From: Craterostigma plantagineum
Lineage: Eukaryota; Streptophyta; Magnoliopsida; Lamiales; Linderniaceae
Assembly: GCA_027422505.1 (NCBI GenBank)
Contig: JAPQWV010000051.1
Location: 4,617,501 to 4,681,500, forward strand
Direction of reading: 5' to 3'
DNA: 64,000 nucleotides
In this document: piece after piece, positions 1 to 11,364 of the stretch
How positions within the stretch are numbered: the stretch's first letter is position 1
Layout: every line of letters begins with the position of its first letter
Notes under the pieces: generated by a model
The model's database searches: none
What the model was told of the DNA's origin: nothing
What the model saw: only the letters and a program-made list of their open reading frames with translations
Translations under genes and position numbers: made by a program

Positions 1-2636
1 AATATCTGACATGTCACATGAGTACATGCAACTGTAACCGAGGAGAGATTAATATATATCAAGTGTATTATTGCGCGCTTAGACACACACTGCATATCAA
101 AGGTTTGTGATATAACCTTTGTGGTACGGCCTTCATCGTTCAAGTTTGCTGTGCAACTACATAAAGGTTTGCGGCACACTCTAATATTTCGGTACATCGA
201 AACTTCGGGCAATATAACAAAAGGGATTGCAAGTTACAGAAATTAAGAATTAGGGATATCGACTTTTCTTTTTAAATAAAAGGGACTGAACTTATTGGTT
301 AAACCCCAGTTAATTAATAATTTTTAATATATTTTATTTATTTATATCACACCTTTACTGTTCATTGTACATTTTCATCGTTTTTCAACCATTTGTCTTC
401 TCCAAGACGAAATGGGAGACTACCCAATATATAACACGGATAAGTTTTGGTGGTATGGGAATGTGTATTTGTATCCCATCTGCAGATTGAGAGAATTCGG
501 TCAACATCGATGTCATTCTCCGAATTAGAATACTACTTAATTGAATAAGTAACTGAATTCGAATAAGCAATGTAACAAATTCAGCCATTAATAACAATTT
601 TGGCTTACTTGAATGAGATTGTTTGCTATTTGATGTATTGGAATTCGTTGTATTCGAAATTCTTCGTATGAACTTATGCATAAGTTTTATATAGTTAAGG
701 GACACACAAAATTTCATATATAATATTTAATCTTTATTTTGAATCAAATTTACTGTGTCTTGGTTGAGGGCTTTTGTTTCGTTTGTCAAATATTTTAGTA
801 ATTCGAACCCCTAAACTGCAAAGTATGCACTTGAATCAATACTACTAATTTTTAGTCTTACATTACAATTAATAATTCTTGTCAAGATATTTGAATCAAT
901 GCTAATCTTTGTATTAATCTACTCGTTTTTAGTTTTAGTTTTTTTAATCAACTTTAATCTTATCCTTTAGATGAAAATTGTCGTTAAGATTTTAAGTTAT
1001 GTAACACCTCTCATTAGATGAACTTATTTTACTATATCTTGTTCTAATAGTTTAATAAAATGAACATATATTTTTTTCAAGAGACTGTTTTAAATTATGT
1101 CGTTTAATTTTTGTGAACAATGCTCTATTTATTAGAAATATATCAAGTTTTTAATTATTGTAGTTAATCATATTTTAATTTTTGAAGAGGCAATTTAAAT
1201 AACAATGATTTTGGAAAGATAATTCAGTTTGCAAGAAATATATGACATTCAATAAAGAAAGCTTTTAGCTATTTCCAATCCTATGTGACTTAAAAACTAA
1301 AAAAGTATTAATTTTGATTGACAAATGTTGTATTAAAAATAAAATGAGTAAAATAATAAATTTCAAATTTATATTGGAAAAAACCTAATAAAATAATATC
1401 AGAAAAGTTAAAAAAGGTAAAAGAAAAAAGTAATTAAATAGGGTTTCTTTACCTATTCTCGTCATCATCATCTTCCCAAGTTCATCGTCTTCCTCATTCT
1501 TCTCCTCCACTGTTTAACAAAATAAAAACAAAAGAACGTAAAAAATTAAATTAAGATGGATAGCGGTGAACAATGCCCCGCTATAGATTGCTGGGCACCG
1601 TAGACACCATTGCGTTTAGCCCAAGCATAAATAAATTACGGAGCACGGAGTTGGATGTTGTCCCTCGCTTTTTGCAGCATTAGCTTTTCCACTTCTTCGT
1701 CTTTTATCTTTCTAATTTTTGGTGCGTGAAGAGCAGATGAAAACAAAAAACATTATCCCCCTTCAGCAAATCGAAAATACTATAAGTAAAGATGCTGAGA
1801 GAACAGATAATAGATTTTGATTGCCGTTTTGATTAATGAAAACCTCTTCGTCGGCTTCCTTTATGTGAATATGTTTCTCTGTGCTTTCTGAATATTGAGA
1901 TTACATTTTTCAGAGTGGACTCTTCATTATCTGGATCTCATTTAATCAAGGTTAATCTATAGGAAAATACTCAATTGGATAAATTTTTTACATAGGTACC
2001 CATGTCAGAAAATTTTACAGATACGTACCTTTTAAGTTTTACCAGTTTCTTTAGTCATGTCGTACCTTCCTGTGTGTATATTGTGTATTATAACACGTTG
2101 ACATAGAGTACCTAAATATAGCATACGTCGAACCTACGGCATACATGTGTACATAGGGCGTACATAAATATAGCATACGTCGTATCTATGTGCAAAAAAT
2201 TTATTCTCTATTAGATATCTATATATAAAAAAATCATGACATGGTACTAAATTATAAGTTTTTATCCGAATAGGTACTTATGTGTAAAGACCCCTTTAAT
2301 CAAATTTAATAGAACGTGTCCAATCAAATGCTAATAATTCAACGTACATAAACAAAATGAATCTGAACAGTCGCTTGGAAGATAATGAGAGGAGGGCAAC
2401 TGGTAAATACAACTTGTTAGGAGGACAAATTGGTAATTGTCACTTCCCGAAAGAGAGCTCAAATCTGTGTCCGTGTTTTACTTCTTCAACCACTTGATGT
2501 CATTAATTACTTTTGATTTGACATGACTTTTCGTTTTTTGTGCATAATTTAATGTAGTGTTTAGTGCTTTTTAATGAGATGGATCGTATGATTGCTTTCT
2601 TCCTAATGCTATTATTGATGCCATCAATGTAATTCT
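1..2636. other. AT-rich intergenic DNA, no gene recognised
   Basis: No open frame here resembles a known protein; the 110-codon minus-strand frame at 385-717 has low-complexity Asn/Ser/Ile composition and no motif. The segment 1965-2290 has weak inverted similarity between its ends (GGATAAATTTT near the left, a reverse-complement-like ATAAGTTTTTATCC near the right) and two copies of a short ATAGCATACGTCG motif, which may be an old degraded MITE, but no target duplication could be fixed. Confidence 0.5.
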
Positions 2637-3716
2637 AAGACCCAAAATGGTAATTATTTTTTAAAAGCTGATGTGTCACGTAGCCATTGGCTATAGGGGT
2701 GGTTAATGGGAGTCCACATCCTTTTATATAGTATAGATTATACCAACCATATAAATATATAGAGAAAATAATCGTACCGGTGTTGGCTTTAAAATACTTC
2801 GACAGACTTTTTCATTACTATGTAGTTATGTATTGTAGATTTCATTTTTGTATTTGTCGTTATAAATTTTGATGTGTCTATAATAGAAAGCGTATAATTC
2901 AAATGCATGGGGTGAAAGACGTTCAAATCTCATGACAAATTAACGAATGACGTTAAGCACTCAGTATTAATAGTTTATAGACATTCAAAGTTGTTTCTTA
3001 GAGTTGGAAACTTGATTAATGTGTTGGTCAAAAAACGTTCAAGAAGTCCTCAAATTTTTAGTAAATTTATATTTGGTCAAAAACATAGTTTTCAAAGTTC
3101 ATTTATGTGTGTAATAGTTACTGACGTCTAAACAGAATCTAGGGGTCTATATATAGAGTTACCATTTGGGAATGTTTTTACCTAAACTCGAAAATTAGTC
3201 TCATCCCCATCCAATGCATACTTAATGCCCTGTTTACTTGGCAAGATAAGCCAAGATATGGACTCATTTATCCAACACTATAATACTGTTCGCTTACCAA
3301 CAAAACATTTTCTATAAGCCCGATACAATTACAAGGCCCGGTATTATAATTCGAAGAATGCAAGATAAATAATACATGGGTTTGGGCTGAGATTACTTAT
3401 CAAATCAAAATTATTAGCTAAAATGACCAAAATACCTCCATTCTTCCAAATTTTAAAATCGTTGTTATTTCATATGATTTACACGATAAAATTACATAAA
3501 CAACACTAATTTATTCCTTATTTTATGATGATTAAAATGACATGCATATCTTATATTTTTGTATGTTCATAAGAATAGTTTTTTTTTTTTTGTGAACTAA
3601 GGCTATTTTCGTAAATTTCCAAATAATACATGAGATAAAATTTTTATTATGTTGGAAACTAAACAAGATAGATATTATAATTCGTGTACAAGATTATTAA
3701 CTCACATTTTAACTTG
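2637..3716. repeat. 1.1-kb direct repeat, copy 1 (left of MULE fragment)
   Basis: From AAGACCCAAAATGG to CATTTTAACTTGGG this stretch is nearly identical to 6162-7290 in the same orientation. Differences are scattered substitutions and small indels. Its right edge coincides with the point where the MULE transposase reading frame breaks off. Beyond that edge copy 2 continues with other sequence, so copy 1 looks cut off by the MULE junction. No coding capacity is seen in it. Confidence 0.85.
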
Positions 3717-5586
3717 GGGCTTCGCTCGTTTATTAATTTGCGCAATCTGAGCCATAATGCTATCGAATTTATCCAATGTTGGCGCAGTACCGGCTCTATG
3801 ACATAGATCCTTCAATTGTTGATCCTTGAATTTTTTGTAGAAGTTTGACTTTACATGACGAAGACAGAAGCGATGCACTCCATTTGGTGGACGAAAAAAT
3901 TCAGTGGCTTCTACTGCTCGCGTAAGACCTGTACACACCATATACACCATAAAGTAACTGATTTGACGAAAATACCAAGTAAATTAGTAAGATTAAATAC
4001 CTTTGTGGCGATCCGAAATAAGGCAAACTGGTTGATTCTCTAGAAGAAATGTGTTCAAATTACTAAGGAACCAAGTCCATGAGTGTGTACTTTCTTCCGT
4101 GACAATGGCAAACGCCAGAGGGAAGACGTTTTGGTTGGCGTCCAGCGACGTAGCAATCAGTAGTTTGTGTTTAAATATGGAGTATAAATGTGTACCATCG
4201 ACACAAACAACCTTTCGACAATGTTTGAAACCATCGATGCTCGGTTTAAAAGCCCAAAAGACATACCCGAGCACGAAGTGTCCATGTCTCTCTATCTGCA
4301 GATGCAGCCACCTCACGAACGTCCCTTCATTGTAATGCTGCAACGCCTTCATAAATGTTGGGAGTTTGGTAACAGACTCCTCCCACGTACCGTAAGCATT
4401 TTCCAGAGCTCTTTTCAGACCATGCCAAGCTTGAGTATATGAGATATCATAGCCATATCTATCCTTCACGAGTTGTTGGACATTCTTGGGTAGGAATTGA
4501 GGATCGACTTTCACGGTTCCAACCAACAAATCAGCAATAAAATTTCGAGAGATATTACGATGTGTGCTCGCCAGCTCATTCATATAGCAAGTGTGTGGTC
4601 CTTCAAATTTTGTAATAGACCAATAACCTTTTTTTTGGCTTAAAGGTTGCCCTCAGTCTCCAAGGACAATCAGTCATGTGATCACATTGAACACTCCAAC
4701 GTGTACTGCTGCTCTCATTGACGTTGTACTCGCGTCTAGCAACCCTGATCGAAAAATCATCGACGGCACGTTGTAAGTGTTTCTTAGTTTGAAAAATCAT
4801 ACCTCGACAAAACATAGGGTTTTCTCTGTCGTAAAACTCCCCGTAACCACCGTAGTCGTCACCACCGGGAGGTGGCATTTGGTACGTTTGGAAAAATGGA
4901 GCGGGCTGAAACAGCATAGGAGCAGCAGAGTCTAGCGGAGTGGTATCATCTGGGGCATCGTCGTCGTCGTTCTCCTCGTCGTCGTCGTCGTTGGGATCAG
5001 GTAACTCGGACAGTGGATCATCATCGTCCGCTTCTGAATCACTAACATCGACGTCTTCTTCGGGTTCAAGCACGAGTTCTGGCTCTGACAGGGATTCTAG
5101 CCTATTGAATGGAACACCAAGCGTCGGCGTCTCCAGAGAAACATTGTTGAAGCCTGCCGTAACTGAGACAATGTCGGGAATATCCGGACATGTATAACTC
5201 GAAGAACCAACTTTAAAATTCCGATGAGGCTCTTCGTTCAAATCAAAGTTTGAATTTTCAACTATTTCAACAAAAACCTCAACACAATTGTTCTCTGAAT
5301 CGGGATGTATGAAAAATTGTAGATAATTTTCGTTGGAGATTTGAAAAAGCCGATGAAGGTGGCGGGAATGTTGAAAGTATTCATTTTTGCCATGGACAAT
5401 CAAGGAACAATGACTGCTATCAGCACCAGTAATTTCGAACAACAACGATATAAAGTCGGAAAAACTGGTGTTACGACGAATTCGCCTATACCCAACAGGA
5501 CAGATACTATATTTAATGGTAGGATCGGATGATTGAATTATTTTCCCGCCGAAATATACTACGACTTGTACCCGACTTGACACCAT
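3702..5586 (-). pseudogene. Mutator-like (MULE) transposase, 3'-truncated, frameshifted
   Basis: The gene reads right to left from the ATG at 5586. The first 327 codons hold an N-terminal region typical of plant MuDR-type proteins, then a very acidic Asp/Glu linker (around residues 190-240), then the start of the MuDR DNA-binding region (DCPWRLRA). A run of eight T at about 4629-4636 (A on the coding strand) shifts the frame; the next segment (4583-4001) holds the MULE DDE core with VVCVDGTHL and LISDRHKG. A 72-bp GT-AG intron (4000-3929) is inferred, after which LTRAVEATEFF and HRFCLRHVKSNF continue to KRAKPQ. The frame then runs into the direct repeat and stops, so the C-terminal SWIM zinc finger of the family is missing. 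It is most likely a dead transposon fragment. Confidence 0.88.
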
Positions 5587-5679
5587 TGTTTGAGTTATAA
5601 AAAAAAACTTAGGATTTATGGTTTGAATTATAAGCGAGAAGTGGTTAGTTTATATAGAAAACTAAATCGTATGATAGAA

Positions 5680-6090
5680 GTACGAGTAAATGTAACTCGT
5701 AATCTGGTGTTACGAGTTACGTCAATTATTTGAATAATTCACGTAACTCGTAATACCAGATTACGAATTAGATCAATTATTGCCCGACACTTGCATGGCC
5801 ATGCAAGTTGGTCGGGCCCCCCGTAACTCGTAACTTCAGACTACGAGTTACTATCTCGTATTCTAAAGCTACGAGTTACGTTGCCAAGTAAGCTGCCATG
5901 TCATGGTCAAAGAGTCAATTGGCCAGTCCGAGTAATTCGTATCCCAGGAATACGAATTACTATCTCGTATACTGGGAATACGAGTTACGAGAGCCACGTC
6001 AGGCCAACAAGTCAGTGGGCCAGAGTAAATCGTAATCTCAGAATACGAGTTCGTAACTCGTATCCTGGGAGTACGAAAACGTCTATTTTA
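5680..6090. repeat. Array of short imperfect palindromes (GTAACTCGTA...TACGAGTTAC)
   Basis: About seven consecutive units each fold on themselves: an arm like GTAACTCGTA, a 7-10 base centre such as ATCTGGTGT or TCCCAGGAA, then TACGAGTTAC. Units begin near 5693, 5740, 5821, 5852, 5930, 5962 and 6026. Unit sequence varies mostly in the centre. The array lies just upstream of the MULE transposase start, where the element's terminal or subterminal region would be expected, so it may be a transposase-binding or terminal structure. That role is inference. Confidence 0.75.
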
Positions 6091-6161
6091 TTAATGCTTC
6101 TCAGATTGCGTTTATTTTCCTAATACATTTTTTTTGGTTTATTTAATTAAAAATGCCTACA

Positions 6162-7290
6162 AAGACCCAAAACGGTAATTATATTTTAAAAGCTTACGTG
6201 TCACGTAGCCATTGGCTATAGGGGTGGTTAATGGGAGTCCACATCCAACTTTTATATAGTATAGATTATACCAACCATATAAATATATAGAGAAAATAAT
6301 CGTACCGGTGTTGGCTTTAAAATACTTCGACAGACTTTTTCATTACTATGTAGTTATGTATTGTAGATTTCATTTTTGTATTTGTCGTTATAAATTTTGA
6401 TGTGTCTGTAATAGGAAGCTTATAATTCAAATGCATGGGGTGAAAGACGTTCAAATCTCATGACAAATTAACGAATGACGTTGAACACTCAGTATTAATA
6501 GTTCATAGACATTCAAAATTGTTTCTTAGAGTTGGAAACTTGATTAATGTGTTGGTCAAAAAACGTTCAAGAAGTCCTCAAATTTTAAGTAAGTTTATAT
6601 TTGGTCAAAAACATAGTTTTCAAAGTTCATTTATGTGTGTAATAGTTACTGGCGTCTAAACAGAATCTAGGGGTCTATATATAGAACCATTTGGAAATGT
6701 TTTTACCTAAACTCGAGAATTAGTCTCATCCCCATCCAATGCATACTTAAATGCCCCGTTTACTTGGCAAGATAAGCCAAGATATGGACTCATTTATCCA
6801 ACACTATAATACTATTCGCTTACCAACAAAACATTTTCTATAAGCCCGATACAATTACAAGGCCCGGTATTGTAATCCCAATAATGCAAATTACAAGGCC
6901 CGGTATTGTAATCCGAAGAATGCAAGATAAATAATATGTGGGTTTGGGCTGAGATTACTTATCAAATCAAGATTATTAGCTAAAATGACCAAAATATCCC
7001 CATTCTTCCAAATTTCAAAATCGTTGTTATTTCATATGATTTACACGATAAAAGTACATAAACAACACTAATTTATTCCTTATTTTATGGTGATTAAAAT
7101 GACATGCATATCTTATATTTTTATATGCTCATAAGAATAGTTTTTTTTTTTTTTTAAACTACGAATTGATAAAATAAGGCTATTTTCGTAAATTTCCAAA
7201 TAATACATGAGATAAAATTTTTATTATGTTGGAAACTAAACAAGATATAATAATTCCTGTACAAGATTATTATCTCACATTTTAACTTGG
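6162..7290. repeat. 1.1-kb direct repeat, copy 2 (right of MULE fragment)
   Basis: Same orientation and nearly the same sequence as 2637-3716, starting at AAGACCCAAAACGG and ending at CATTTTAACTTGGG. Copy 2 alone has an internal tandem duplication at about 6853-6913 (AATTACAAGGCCCGGTATTG occurs twice). After 7290 the sequence runs on through GCTTTTTTATACTTC to AAGTAAAC near 7327-7330, which is inverted relative to GTTTACTT at about 6768; a short MITE may therefore be part of the unit. Confidence 0.85.
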
Positions 7291-7778
7291 GCTTTTTTAT
7301 ACTTCATTTTCTCGTGTGGTAAAGTAAACACATCAAAAATTGATTGGTGGTGATATCTTGGGATTGAAAAGGATTCATTTTTCTTTGCTTTTTGTAATTT
7401 TTCTTTGAAAGTTAACTTTCCAATTCACGTCATTTGCAGTAAGACTTTCCTATTTATCTTATCGAAAATTGATCGGAGATTAATTCTTTTTAATTATTTT
7501 ATTTATGAATGTAAAAGGATATGTTAAGCGACTAATATTTACAGTTCTGTGATTTAATTGTGCAATGCACAAAACAAATAACGTCACCGAAAACAAAAAC
7601 TATAAAAAAAAAAAGACTTATACCATCTTATTCTCCCATCACATTATTCTTCATTGATCATATCATTCACTAATAAGTGAAACACACATATACATCCGTA
7701 CACATTACCCCACCAAACCACACGAAATACAAAAACTAAAAAAAAAAAACAATAGAGATTTCTTTTGGTAAAAAACTA
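7291..7778. other. Spacer: 3' flank of the SDI1-like gene
   Basis: AT-rich sequence after direct repeat copy 2. It should contain the 3' UTR and polyadenylation region of the minus-strand gene ending at 7779. No other feature was recognised. Confidence 0.4.
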
Positions 7779-9468
7779 TCAACAAGCTAATTGATCCCTA
7801 AACTGTGAAATCTCTTCGAAAATCGGCAACCTTCTAGAAGACCTAGCCGGGGCCCACACGTTCATCACGCGCTCCAAAGCCTCCACGAAATTGTCCTCCA
7901 AGCTCAACCCTAGGAGATCGTTCGAGCCCATCGAGCCGCCCTCGTGGGCCCGCATGGCTCGATCGATCTCAAGCCCTAGCTCTTCGGCTCGAGCCCTCGA
8001 CCTTAGGTCCTCCGAGCCGGGCACTCTGTGTAATAAAACGTCTCGGAGGATCGAACTAGCCTCTTCGAACCGCCCTTGCTTGACTAAGCAATGGCATAGG
8101 TTCAGGGCTTTGTTGGCGTCGGGCTCGATCATTTGTGCCTTACGATAGACGACTTCTGCGGCCATAAAGTTAGACTTCTGCATGTATGCCCAAGCCAGGT
8201 TTCCCTAAAAAAAAGAAAAGAAAAACGTCGTTTTAATTTTATTTTTTCCTTACATAAGGATTCGGAACTGGATCCCCGCCTACACAAGTAAATTGTTGAT
8301 AAAACTCCAAAATAGCATTTTTCGTATTTTGGGGGTGAAGTGAAGGGTCAGTCTAGGGGTACTAGTGTAATTTACTAAAATTCTCGAGGTTTCTTGTTTG
8401 ATGGAGACTTGGAACTTCTTGCCATGAGAACGGGCGGTTTTCGTGGGCTTTCCGTTGAAAGCCTCACCGAGGTATATCATCTTCAGCTTGTGCTTGAGGA
8501 GCACTATTTGTTCGTCGACTTTTCCGATTTTCTGGAGGAGGAGATGCAAAATTAATACATTGTGTATGTGTGTATATTCGATCAAATATAAATCTTATCA
8601 AGGGTTAACTATTTTTCTGGTCAAGTAATTCATGAGGATAACACTCGACGAACTAGAGGGTTACAATTTAAGGACACTAACTTTCAAAATTGAAACAATT
8701 TAAGGAAAGAATTGCTCTAGATACATAAACTTATGCTCTTAACTTGTTCAAGTTTGCAAACAATGTCCTCCATTACAAACACGTAAGTTGGATTCCCAAA
8801 TATGCAACTCTAAAATCCCACATAAGATTTTATCCCAAAATTATTACTTGGCACGCACGGATGTCATGTAAGAGTTCCAGCGAATAATTAGGTTTTCGAC
8901 GCATCTGTGTCCTATCATTTCTTCGATTTTAAAAGTCAGCGTCCTTAAATTGCAAATGCGGAGAATGTAATTAACCTATTATTCATATGAAAAAGCAACT
9001 ACACATATCAAATATGTGCAAAAAATAAATAATTACTACCTTGTACAAGTCAATGAGGATATTGTCGAGCGATTCTTGTGCGTTCCTCGGACAAAGTCCT
9101 CGGAACGATTTGATCGCCTCGACGGCTTCTTCCGTCCTATCGAGCTGCTTCATTACCACAGCCATGTCTTTGAGAGCACTGTCAACTCTGTCGCCGGCGT
9201 TTATCGCCTTCCAAAACCATACTATTGCTGTCTCATGATCTTTCTCAACTAACTGCACTTATATTACACAAATCAAATCAATCCATATTTGTTTATATAT
9301 ATGGAGATCAATTAATATCAGCGTCCCATTTTATTTTATTTTATTTTATTTTAATACCTGGGCATATTTGGCTCGAACGTAAGGACCATCGCCTGAAGGA
9401 ACCTTATGAATGACGTGAAACTGGCTTTGTTGATTCATAGTGTTATTCTTTTTCGATACGCTCTCCAT
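7779..9468 (-). CDS. SDI1-like: SULFUR DEFICIENCY-INDUCED-like TPR protein (SDI1/MS5 family), 4 exons
   Basis: Exons on the minus strand are 9468-9358, 9252-9040, 8531-8376 and 8204-7779; all junctions are GT-AG and the phases join to a 301-residue protein, close to the roughly 300 residues of Arabidopsis SDI1. Family hallmarks in order: FHVIHKVPSGDGPYVRAKYAQ (exon 1, start of the conserved region), AIVWFWKAINAGDRVDSALK, KQLDRTEEAVEAIKSFR, GEAFNGKPTKTARSHGKKFQ, AEVVYRKAQMIEPDANKALN and the C-terminal RLPIFEEISQFRDQLAC. These are TPR-like helices. SDI1 of Arabidopsis is a nuclear repressor of aliphatic glucosinolate synthesis induced by low sulfur; other members (MS5/POLLENLESS3-like) act in pollen meiosis. 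The match is closer to SDI1 than to MS5, but the exact ortholog is not proven. No break is seen, so the gene looks functional. Confidence 0.93.
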
Positions 9469-9615
9469 CAACGGCGATATTAAAATCTTATCAAGATTCT
9501 TGGGAGTGTTGTGTATGTAGGTTATTTAACTATTGGATTGTATGTATATTCAGACAGCTTGCTGCAGATTGAGATTGGGATGTAATAAAAGTAGAACCTT
9601 TTCATTAGTATTATT

Positions 9616-9623
9616 GTTATATA
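9616..9623 (-). promoter_or_regulatory. Candidate TATA box of the SDI1-like gene
   Basis: On the minus strand TATATAAC lies about 150 bases upstream of the ATG at 9468, a normal plant distance allowing a 5' UTR of roughly 110-120 bases. No sulfur-response element was recognised with confidence nearby. Confidence 0.5.
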
Positions 9624-9639
9624 GAGGTTGAATGAAGAA

Positions 9640-10414
9640 GAAGAGAGAGAGCAATAATAATAATGGTCTTGTTTCATGACAAGGAACGAATGTGGACTCT
9701 TTCATGTCTAGGTTCGCTCTTTGACAATCTTGCCAAGGCGTACGTAACTTGATGAAGCTCTTGTGAGCTGCCACGTGTCACCTGGGTCTCACTTGTTTAT
9801 AATTAATATATTTTTTTTCATTTTTATTTAATTTTTTTCTTTTGCTCTTTGGTTCGACGATGCTGTAAATTTACTTGTTGTAAATTGTAATTGGCAAATT
9901 TACAAGCATGTTGAGGTTGAGGTTGACGATCATATATTGATTGACCTAAGAATATGGATGAATAAAAAATCATAATTGTTGTAACATTGGTGAGCTGGGT
10001 CCACCTCTGCATTTGGCATAAACTATACTTGGTAAATATCATTTTTAACCCACACTGACATGTCTTCTCTATCATTTTTAATTTTCTGCTTGATTTGTCG
10101 TATCTTCACTAAAAAAACGAAGCAATATTAAATACCAAAACGTAGAAAATATTGCAAAAAGGAAGTGAATGATAAAGATCACTAGACAAGCGGTTGTTGA
10201 ACTGAACCTGGTCGTCATTCCAAGGGAAGTACAAACTGTAACTTCTCAAGTTAGTGATGAAGACGATCATCGTCATGCTACATTCAAGCGGTCCTTATCT
10301 TTTAATTACTTTTTATTTTTCATTAGTTATCTTGAGCTAATGAACCTAGACGTGCCCATGGCATTAATTAGTGTTACTACATGTACCAGGTACACAACTT
10401 CCAACACTGAAAAC
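9640..10414. other. Intergenic region upstream of the SDI1-like gene
   Basis: Holds the distal promoter of the minus-strand gene and then ordinary AT-rich DNA up to the gypsy target site. A plus-strand frame at 10169-10492 runs across the retrotransposon junction and is therefore not a real gene. Confidence 0.4.
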
Positions 10415-10419
10415 TATAC
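10415..10419. repeat. Target-site duplication TATAC (left) of the Tat element
   Basis: TATAC directly precedes the LTR start TGAAGTGTTCC and recurs directly after the other LTR at 23004-23008. This proves a single insertion with both ends kept. Confidence 0.9.
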
Positions 10420-11267
10420 TGAAGTGTTCCGCGAGAAACGACCTTTGACTACGGCGGGATTGGGCGCGACTTCTGAAACTGCCGATCACTAACGTTCGAA
10501 TCTAACACTCAAAAACCAACAAAAACGGGTTAGAGGGGGCCGGGTTGGTTGGCGACGACGCCCCTCCAATGTTTGAGTCAGTTTTTTTTCGAAAAAAGGA
10601 GTATGACATGTGCTAGGCTAGTAGGTAGTTTTTGTTTTTAGTGTGCGTACATCGGAATGAATCCAACCGTTACCTTTTATACTAGGTTCGAGTTCCGTTG
10701 CCATGACCTGGTCTTCCTCCAGCTCGCTTTTTCCGCGAGCGTCGTGCACAGATCGTGGTTTTCCCATTCAACCCACGTTCTCCTTTCTTTGCCTTTCCTT
10801 CAATTCCCGTCTTGACCTCGTCTTTCTGGCGCAGAATTGCTTTGCTTGAGATCTCCCTTTCCTACTCGGGATGCCTTCCTTGTCTCCCATCTCATTTTCG
10901 TGCTACGAATCTGCTCAACTTCAGGTATGCCCGTTCTGTTCAGTTTTATCTTTACTGCTCATCAACTCCACATCCTCGGCGAACTCTCCTCTTCCTCAAT
11001 CCGTTCGGGCTATCTGCCATTCCTTGGTGTCAATCATCTCGACCCAATCCTCGATCATCTTTCGGCCAATCTGCTCGGGCCACTCTAGGCCTCTTCGATT
11101 CGGTACCTCCTCGGGCTTATTTCCCACGTAATACTCGGGTGTTCCTGACTCCCTTATCGCGAGGAATCTCTCGGGCTTCTCCGCCCTTTTGCCTCCCGCC
11201 TTTCCCCTCGCGGGTTATTTCGAGTCGCGGGTTATTTGACCGTTAGCCGAGAGTCTCGAGGGTAACA
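10420..11267 (-). repeat. 3' LTR of the Tat element
   Basis: Starts TGAAGTGTTCCGCGAG and ends GAGGGTAACA in plus coordinates; the other LTR starts TGATGTGTTCCGCGAG and ends CTGAGGTAACA. Because the element is on the minus strand this is its 3' LTR. The two LTRs differ by many substitutions and indels, so the insertion is not recent. Confidence 0.92.
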
Positions 11268-11290
11268 ATAGTCCCCCCTAAAATAGTCCA
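11268..11290 (-). promoter_or_regulatory. Polypurine tract of the Tat element
   Basis: On the minus strand the bases just before the LTR read TTTTAGGGGGGACTAT, a G-rich tract in the position of the plus-strand primer for reverse transcription. Confidence 0.75.
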
Positions 11291-11364
11291 AAAGGAGTGT
11301 AGAGAGTTTTTGGACGTTTAACTATCGGTAAAATAACGGGTTTCGATGCCCTCTTGCTCTCTCG

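Noticed and set aside
385..717. Minus-strand 110-codon frame as a host gene
   Set aside because: Low-complexity composition, no recognisable domain and no promoter or splice context.
1965..2290. Possible MITE
   Set aside because: Terminal similarity is weak and no target duplication could be fixed; kept only as a remark.
4940..5197. Ser-rich plus-strand frame
   Set aside because: It is the complement of the acidic GAC/GAT stretch of the MULE transposase on the minus strand.
2637..7290. LTR retrotransposon with 1.1-kb LTRs
   Set aside because: The repeats do not start TG and end CA, there is no primer site or target duplication, and the interior encodes a DNA-transposon transposase.
10169..10492. 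Plus-strand frame of 107 codons
   Set aside because: It crosses the target duplication and LTR start of the gypsy element, so it is an accident of the insertion.
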